Under the pieces are notes generated by a model. That model was not told the DNA's origin. It did not search any database and worked only from the letters and a program-made list of their open reading frames with translations. A stretch of 8,166 nt of DNA from Bacteroidales bacterium (GTDB lineage: Bacteria > Bacteroidota > Bacteroidia > Bacteroidales > P3), in contig CAAGHV010000031.1 in the NCBI GenBank assembly GCA_900769785.1, positions 1 to 8,166 on the forward strand, in the 5' to 3' direction. Below are positions 4,992 to 8,166 of the stretch, piece after piece (position 1 is the stretch's first letter; each line of letters starts with the position of its first letter). The translations under genes and the position numbers were made by a program.

Positions 4992-6608
4992 ATGAAACTT
5001 TATAAGATAATAAAACATATTCTGGTATTTGCTATAGTAGCACTGCAAATTATTATGTATTCGTGTGCTAATGTGGGTTATCCTAGCGGTGGCGAAGTCG
5101 ATAAAATTCCCCCCAAAGTACTTGCCTTTATTCCATTAAACGAAACCAACAACTTTGGTTCAAACAAAGTGATTATACAATTTGACGAATATATTCAGCT
5201 GAAAGATGTCGATAATCAAGTGCTGATATCGCCACCTTTTGAGAACAAACCCGAGATTGTAGCCAAGGGTAAAGCTGTACATATTACTATCAAAGATACT
5301 CTACGACCAAATACTACTTATCTGTTTCAGTTCAAAAATGCTGTTGTTGATAATAATGAGGGTAATCCTTTGCCATCGCTCAATTATGTGTTCTCTACGG
5401 GAAATGTTTTGGATAGCTTGTCGGTAAAAGGGAAGGTGTCAGATGCTTTTACTCATAAGGCCGATGAAGAGATATACGTTTTATTATATTCTGATTTTGC
5501 CGACTCTGTAGTGTCGGGAGGTAGGCCTGTGTATATTACCAAAACTGATAAGGAAGGAAACTTCGAGTTTAATTATATTTCGGAAGGAAGCTACAAAGTA
5601 ATAGCATTGAAAGACGACGATAAGAGCCTTACATATAGTAATGTTTCGGAAAAGATAGGCTTTGTTGACGATACTATTAGGCCAAGATATGTAGTTGATA
5701 GTTGTGATACCGTGGTTGATATTGTATTGCATACGTTTGTGCAGGAGTCGGCTAAGCAGCGTATTACAAGTAGCAAATTGGTAAAAAGTGGCAAGGCAGT
5801 GCTGACCGCCCAATGTCCACTAGTTAATCCAATAATAAGTTCCGAAGCGGAAATAATTACTAGTATAAATTCTTCTCGTGACACATTGCAGATTTGGGCT
5901 ATGGAAGAGGTGGATTCTCTTTCACTTATTATAAGCGACGTATCGGGGCTAAACGATACATTAAAGCTTAGGTACTTTAAGAAAAGAGGCCGTCAGTCGC
6001 GCGAAACTTTTATGAAAACCAATATTAAGTCAACCTTCCCTTATTACGATAGCATACGCATACGCTTTACAAATCCTATTGATTCGGTATTAAGACCTAA
6101 TGAATTGGTTTATATCAAAACGGCAACGGATAGTTTTTTCACTTCGCTTTGTTTTGACTCGGTTATGCTTAATGCTACGGTGGCTGTTAATCTTGTTCCC
6201 GATACTAGTTATTCTATAATTATTCCGGGCAATACTTTGGTGGATATATATGGCAACAAGAATGATACCCTTATTCTTAAAACCAAAGTGGACAAGCCTT
6301 CGGATTATGGAGCTATAAAGATAAATTTGAAAATGGCCGACGATAGCACTCAATATATAGTACAGATACTTTCGGACAAAGACAAGGTGGTGGCAGAGTC
6401 GGTTGGTGTAATGGGGCTACATGTATTTCCTAATCTGGTGGCGGGTACATACAAGGTAAGGGTGATAGCCGACTATAACAAAAATGCCAAATGGGATGCC
6501 GGAAACTACTGGCAGCACAGCCTGTCGGAACCGGTTTATTATTTGCCTAAGGCAATTGAGCTTCGTAGCAACTGGGATATAGAGGAAACCTTTTCGCCGG
6601 CAGAATAG
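4992..6608 (+). CDS. Bacteroidota Ig-like domain lipoprotein
   Basis: A 538-residue exported lipoprotein. Residues 1-24 form a signal peptide (MKLYKIIKHI, then a hydrophobic core) and Cys25 in YSC is the lipidation site. The following residues, ANVGYPSGGEVDKIPPKV, are the familiar lead-in of a Bacteroidota family carrying an N-terminal SbsA/Big_5-type Ig-like domain (about 37-137, ending NYVFSTG). Residues about 143-225 resemble a carboxypeptidase-regulatory or prealbumin-like beta-sandwich (DKEGNFEFNYISEGSYKVIAL). A second Ig-like unit spans about 345-435, and a C-terminal beta domain (about 440-535) has the conserved pattern DYNKNAKWDAGNYW followed by LPKAIELRSNWDIEETF. No enzyme motif is visible. 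The protein is probably outer-membrane-anchored; its ligand or partner is unknown. The gene is monocistronic, with its own promoter box and a strong terminator at 6684-6722. Confidence 0.8.
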   Translation: MKLYKIIKHILVFAIVALQIIMYSCANVGYPSGGEVDKIPPKVLAFIPLNETNNFGSNKVIIQFDEYIQLKDVDNQVLISPPFENKPEIVAKGKAVHITIKDTLRPNTTYLFQFKNAVVDNNEGNPLPSLNYVFSTGNVLDSLSVKGKVSDAFTHKADEEIYVLLYSDFADSVVSGGRPVYITKTDKEGNFEFNYISEGSYKVIALKDDDKSLTYSNVSEKIGFVDDTIRPRYVVDSCDTVVDIVLHTFVQESAKQRITSSKLVKSGKAVLTAQCPLVNPIISSEAEIITSINSSRDTLQIWAMEEVDSLSLIISDVSGLNDTLKLRYFKKRGRQSRETFMKTNIKSTFPYYDSIRIRFTNPIDSVLRPNELVYIKTATDSFFTSLCFDSVMLNATVAVNLVPDTSYSIIIPGNTLVDIYGNKNDTLILKTKVDKPSDYGAIKINLKMADDSTQYIVQILSDKDKVVAESVGVMGLHVFPNLVAGTYKVRVIADYNKNAKWDAGNYWQHSLSEPVYYLPKAIELRSNWDIEETFSPAE

Positions 6609-6683
6609 TAGGTTGTTATATGCTATACAAATAGTTCCGTTGTACAGCAAAAAATGTGTTGCCTGTTATGGCAGTTGCAAGTG

Positions 6684-6722
6684 TTGGTGGCTCAATAGTT
6701 AAGCCACCAATCTTATTTTTTC
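6684..6722 (+). terminator. Intrinsic terminator after the Ig-like lipoprotein gene
   Basis: TTGGTGGCT (6684-6692) pairs perfectly with AGCCACCAA (6702-6710), a 9-bp stem with a 9-base loop. The T-rich tract TCTTATTTTTTC follows (6711-6722). It starts 76 bases after the stop codon. The facing minus-strand gene ends at 6734; the minus strand lacks a T-run after the stem, so this hairpin is oriented for the plus strand. Confidence 0.8.
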
Positions 6723-6733
6723 TGTTATTGTTG

Positions 6734-7411
6734 TTAATCTCTTCGGCCTAAGTATATAAATATGTAATATACCAATGTTGCCAGCGAGGTAAGGGCGGCT
6801 ACAAAATAGGTATAGGCAGCCCAGCGTAATGCGTCTTCGGCATAGCCTTGTGTGTTGGGCGAAGTGATGTTGTGGGTATTTAGCCACACCAATGCGCGCT
6901 TGGAAGCGTTAACTTCTACCGGCAGGGTTATGATGCTGAATAGTGTGGTCATTGCAAACAGGCATATGCCTATAAGCAACAGATTGGGGAATATACCTAT
7001 AAGCAATATTCCGGCCAGCAATACCCATTGTACCCAATGTGATGCAAAGCTTACAATGGGCACTAGCGACGACCGCATCTGTAGCCACGAGTAGGCAGTG
7101 GCATGTTGTACGGCATGGCCTGTTTCGTGGGCAGCCACAGCTGCTGCAGCCACACTGTTGCCATAATAAACGCCCTCACTAAGGTTGATGGTTTTATTGG
7201 CAGGATTGTAGTGGTCGGTAAGGGTACCTTGTACCGACACCACTTTTACATCATATATATCGTTGTCGTGTAGCATTTTTTCGGCTACATCTTTGCCCGT
7301 CATACCGTAGTTCATAGGTATTTTGGAATACTTTTTGAATTTCGATTCCAAGCGGTTGCTAATTAGATAACTTAGTAGAGCAAAAGCTCCAAATAAAATC
7401 CAAATATTCAT
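6734..7411 (-). CDS. YugP-family membrane zinc metallopeptidase
   Basis: A 225-residue integral membrane protein of the Zn_peptidase_2 (YugP) family. Residues 2-18 form an N-terminal membrane helix. The soluble segment contains GMTGKDVAEKML (36-47), the family motif TDHYNP (65-70) and the zinc-binding catalytic motif HETGH (95-99). E166 in PVEVNASKRA (164-173) is a good candidate for the third zinc ligand. Three more hydrophobic helices lie at about 118-140, 143-162 and 200-221. The length matches the family. The substrate is unknown; B. subtilis YugP and its relatives are predicted membrane proteases. It is transcribed alone, toward the lipoprotein gene. On its upstream side only a weak promoter-like sequence, TATTTTG, is visible on the minus strand near 7457-7463. 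Confidence 0.92.
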   Translation of the reverse strand: MNIWILFGAFALLSYLISNRLESKFKKYSKIPMNYGMTGKDVAEKMLHDNDIYDVKVVSVQGTLTDHYNPANKTINLSEGVYYGNSVAAAAVAAHETGHAVQHATAYSWLQMRSSLVPIVSFASHWVQWVLLAGILLIGIFPNLLLIGICLFAMTTLFSIITLPVEVNASKRALVWLNTHNITSPNTQGYAEDALRWAAYTYFVAALTSLATLVYYIFIYLGRRD

Positions 7412-7503
7412 CGTTATATTATTTTACTTTATTATGCGATAAGGATAACGGAGGCAAAATAGAAAAATTGTCTATATACATCACTTTTAATTTTTGCAAG
7501 TTG

Positions 7504-7555
7504 TTTTTGGGTTTATATATATTTATCTGCTAACTAACAATTGTTAGCCCAAAAA
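7504..7555. repeat. Nested inverted repeat
   Basis: TTTTTGGG (7504-7511) is complementary to CCCAAAAA (7548-7555), and within this pair lies the perfect 14-bp palindrome CTAACAATTGTTAG (7534-7547), directly abutting the right arm. An alternative stem GCTAAC (7529-7534) with GTTAGC (7543-7548) overlaps it. This is not terminator-shaped on the plus strand. Confidence 0.5.
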
Positions 7556-7626
7556 GATTAAAAGGGTTATATACTATTAGTATGTTTACGTAAATATTAC
7601 GGCTATCACTTCGGCAAACGAAAGTG

Positions 7627-7634
7627 TATCTTTG
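7627..7634 (+). promoter_or_regulatory. Orphan Bacteroidota -7 element with no gene behind it
   Basis: TATCTTTG matches TAnnTTTG and is followed by CC, as in many Bacteroidota promoters. No TTTG -33 element is seen about 20 bases upstream. Downstream there is no convincing gene for more than 500 bases, so if used it would drive a noncoding transcript through the repeat block. Confidence 0.4.
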
Positions 7635-7795
7635 CCAATATATTCCAAAGTGTTGGAAGGAATTGTAGTGTCCTGTTTTTTTGGGTGATAACTGGTTTTA
7701 GTAACATTTTTACCTATTTCAAATAATGTCCCCATGTGGTATTTTTACCCTTTGTAGGGTACAGAAATTTTTGCCTTTGGCGGGCCTCAAAAAAA

Positions 7796-7868
7796 GACCT
7801 ACCTACAAAACTTTTTTGACCTACCTACAAATGTTCTCAGACCTACCTACGAGCATACGTGGTAGGTA
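7796..7868. repeat. Three GACCTACCTAC units at 22-bp spacing plus an inverted copy
   Basis: GACCTACCTAC occurs exactly at 7796-7806, 7818-7828 and 7840-7850, each 22 bases from the next, with dissimilar 11-base spacers. GTAGGTA at 7862-7868 is the inverse of TACCTAC in the third unit (7844-7850), giving a 7-bp stem with an 11-base loop. The seven A at 7789-7795 before the first unit mirror the seven T at 7874-7880 after the inverted copy, so the whole block is an imperfect inverted repeat. Confidence 0.75.
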
Positions 7869-7875
7869 CCCGGTT

Positions 7876-7903
7876 TTTTTGTGGCAGGTACCTGCCACAA
7901 AAA
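7876..7903. repeat. Perfect 28-bp palindrome
   Basis: The left arm at 7876-7889 (TTTTTGTGGCAGGT) and the right arm at 7890-7903 (ACCTGCCACAAAAA) are exact reverse complements with no spacer, centred on GGTACC. As RNA it would form a strong hairpin followed by AAAAA-T, not U, on the plus strand. On either strand the stem is preceded by a T-run and followed by an A-run, so a plain terminator is unlikely unless the outer A/T pairs are taken as U-tract pairing. Confidence 0.75.
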
Positions 7904-7908
7904 TCCTC

Positions 7909-8007
7909 AGGCTGGGTATGACCCAAACCTAGGCTTGAAAAATTTTTTCTTGGGCTGGCTTTTGAAATCTTTAGGCTGGGTATGACCAAATCGAGGCTTG
8001 AAAAAAA
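7909..8007. repeat. Direct repeat, about 34 bp, two copies
   Basis: Copy 1 (7909-7942) begins AGGCTGGGTATGACC and ends AGGCTTGAAAAA. Copy 2 (7973-8006) begins with the same 15 bases and ends with the same 12, with a diverged middle (CAAACCT versus AAATCG). The copies are offset by 63-64 bases. A weaker related segment (GGGCTGG then TTTTGAAA, about 7952-7967) lies between them. The order of short conserved blocks with diverged middles suggests an old duplication. Confidence 0.7.
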
Positions 8008-8166
8008 TGGCGCAGGTACATAGGCCGCCACCGCCACCCAAGCATAATGCTTTGCCAAATGCCGGCTGCCGCCAAAATGTACGTGTGGATACATATATAT
8101 ATGGGGCAAAAAATATAGATGAAAAAGTGGGCGCTTCAAAACCAAAACTTGCCATAATATGTTGTT

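Larger units (their letters stand above)
7412..8166. other. Gene-free, palindrome- and repeat-rich region
   Basis: This 755-base stretch has no credible protein-coding gene; the open frames in it simply read through repeats. Its left third is AT-rich and holds several perfect short palindromes (7534-7547; 7571-7583 with one central base; CGTAA/TTACG at 7589-7601). A promoter-like box lies at 7627-7634 and a 6-bp hairpin with a 4-base loop at 7746-7761 (TACCCT/AGGGTA). From 7789 onward come the 22-bp period repeats, the 28-bp palindrome and the direct repeat listed separately. A GC-rich patch (8012-8074, rich in CCGCCA and GCCGGC) contains a small hairpin AAGCAT/ATGCTT at 8040-8052. The region could be a noncoding RNA locus, a repeat element or the edge of a mobile element; the sequence does not decide. 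Confidence 0.55.

Noticed and set aside
5484..5884. Minus-strand open frames of 109 and 97 codons
   Set aside because: They are shadows of the Ig-like lipoprotein gene, whose signal peptide and domains are clear.
7796..7850. CRISPR array
   Set aside because: The repeated unit is only 11 bases, the spacers are 11 bases, and there are three units; this is far from CRISPR dimensions.
7726..7932. Open frame of 68 codons on the plus strand
   Set aside because: It only translates the 22-bp repeats and the palindrome, has no start signal and resembles no protein.
8084..8092. DnaA-box-like TGTGGATAC next to an AT run, suggesting an origin together with the 22-bp array
   Set aside because: One imperfect box (8 of 9) is not enough; no box cluster, dnaA, dnaN or rep gene is seen.
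7843..8155. Two overlapping open frames on the minus strand, 100 and 82 codons
   Set aside because: Both read the direct repeats (GHTQP motif in each) in different frames; low-complexity content and no promoter argue against genes.

Overview
The window looks like a piece of a Bacteroidota chromosome, most likely an anaerobic Bacteroidales-type organism. The reasons are exact matches to the Bacteroidota sigma factor -7 element TAnnTTTG ahead of several genes, the absence of clear Shine-Dalgarno sites, lenient lipoprotein signals ending in SC, and gene families typical of the phylum (the 538-residue Ig-like lipoprotein and a divergent tandem universal stress protein). A HydF protein implies [FeFe]-hydrogenase maturation and therefore an anaerobic, probably fermentative, life. 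The species cannot be named from this sequence.

Layout. (1) Positions 1-1091 are accessory-like: short direct repeats, a small lipoprotein with a C-terminal membrane anchor (100-462, built like a phage unimolecular spanin), then a 280-bp relic of an IS982-family insertion sequence (541-820). The relic keeps both terminal inverted repeats and only the C-terminal part of the transposase, which also carries a frameshift. (2) Positions 1092-3356 hold a tight same-strand cluster, hydF-folA-dtd, with gaps of 17 and 12 bases, behind one good promoter. (3) Positions 3595-3993 hold a tRNA operon, Ser(GCT)-Pro(TGG)-Arg(TCT), with a textbook Bacteroidota promoter and an intrinsic terminator. (4) Positions 3992-4831, minus strand, encode a degenerate universal stress protein. 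(5) Positions 4992-6608 encode a surface lipoprotein with Ig-like domains, followed by a strong terminator hairpin. (6) Positions 6734-7411, minus strand, encode a YugP-type membrane zinc metallopeptidase. (7) Positions 7412-8166 have no credible gene but are dense in palindromes and repeats: a nested inverted repeat, an orphan promoter-like box, three GACCTACCTAC units spaced exactly 22 bp apart, a perfect 28-bp palindrome, and a roughly 34-bp direct repeat.

The genes do not form one pathway. hydF serves hydrogenase assembly, folA makes tetrahydrofolate, dtd proofreads D-aminoacyl-tRNA, and the tRNA operon is plain translation machinery. The parts most likely to reward a second look are the repeat block at the right end, the IS982-derived mini-element, and the His-to-Gln change in the HydF iron-sulfur motif. 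I found no complete new defence or mobile system in the window.
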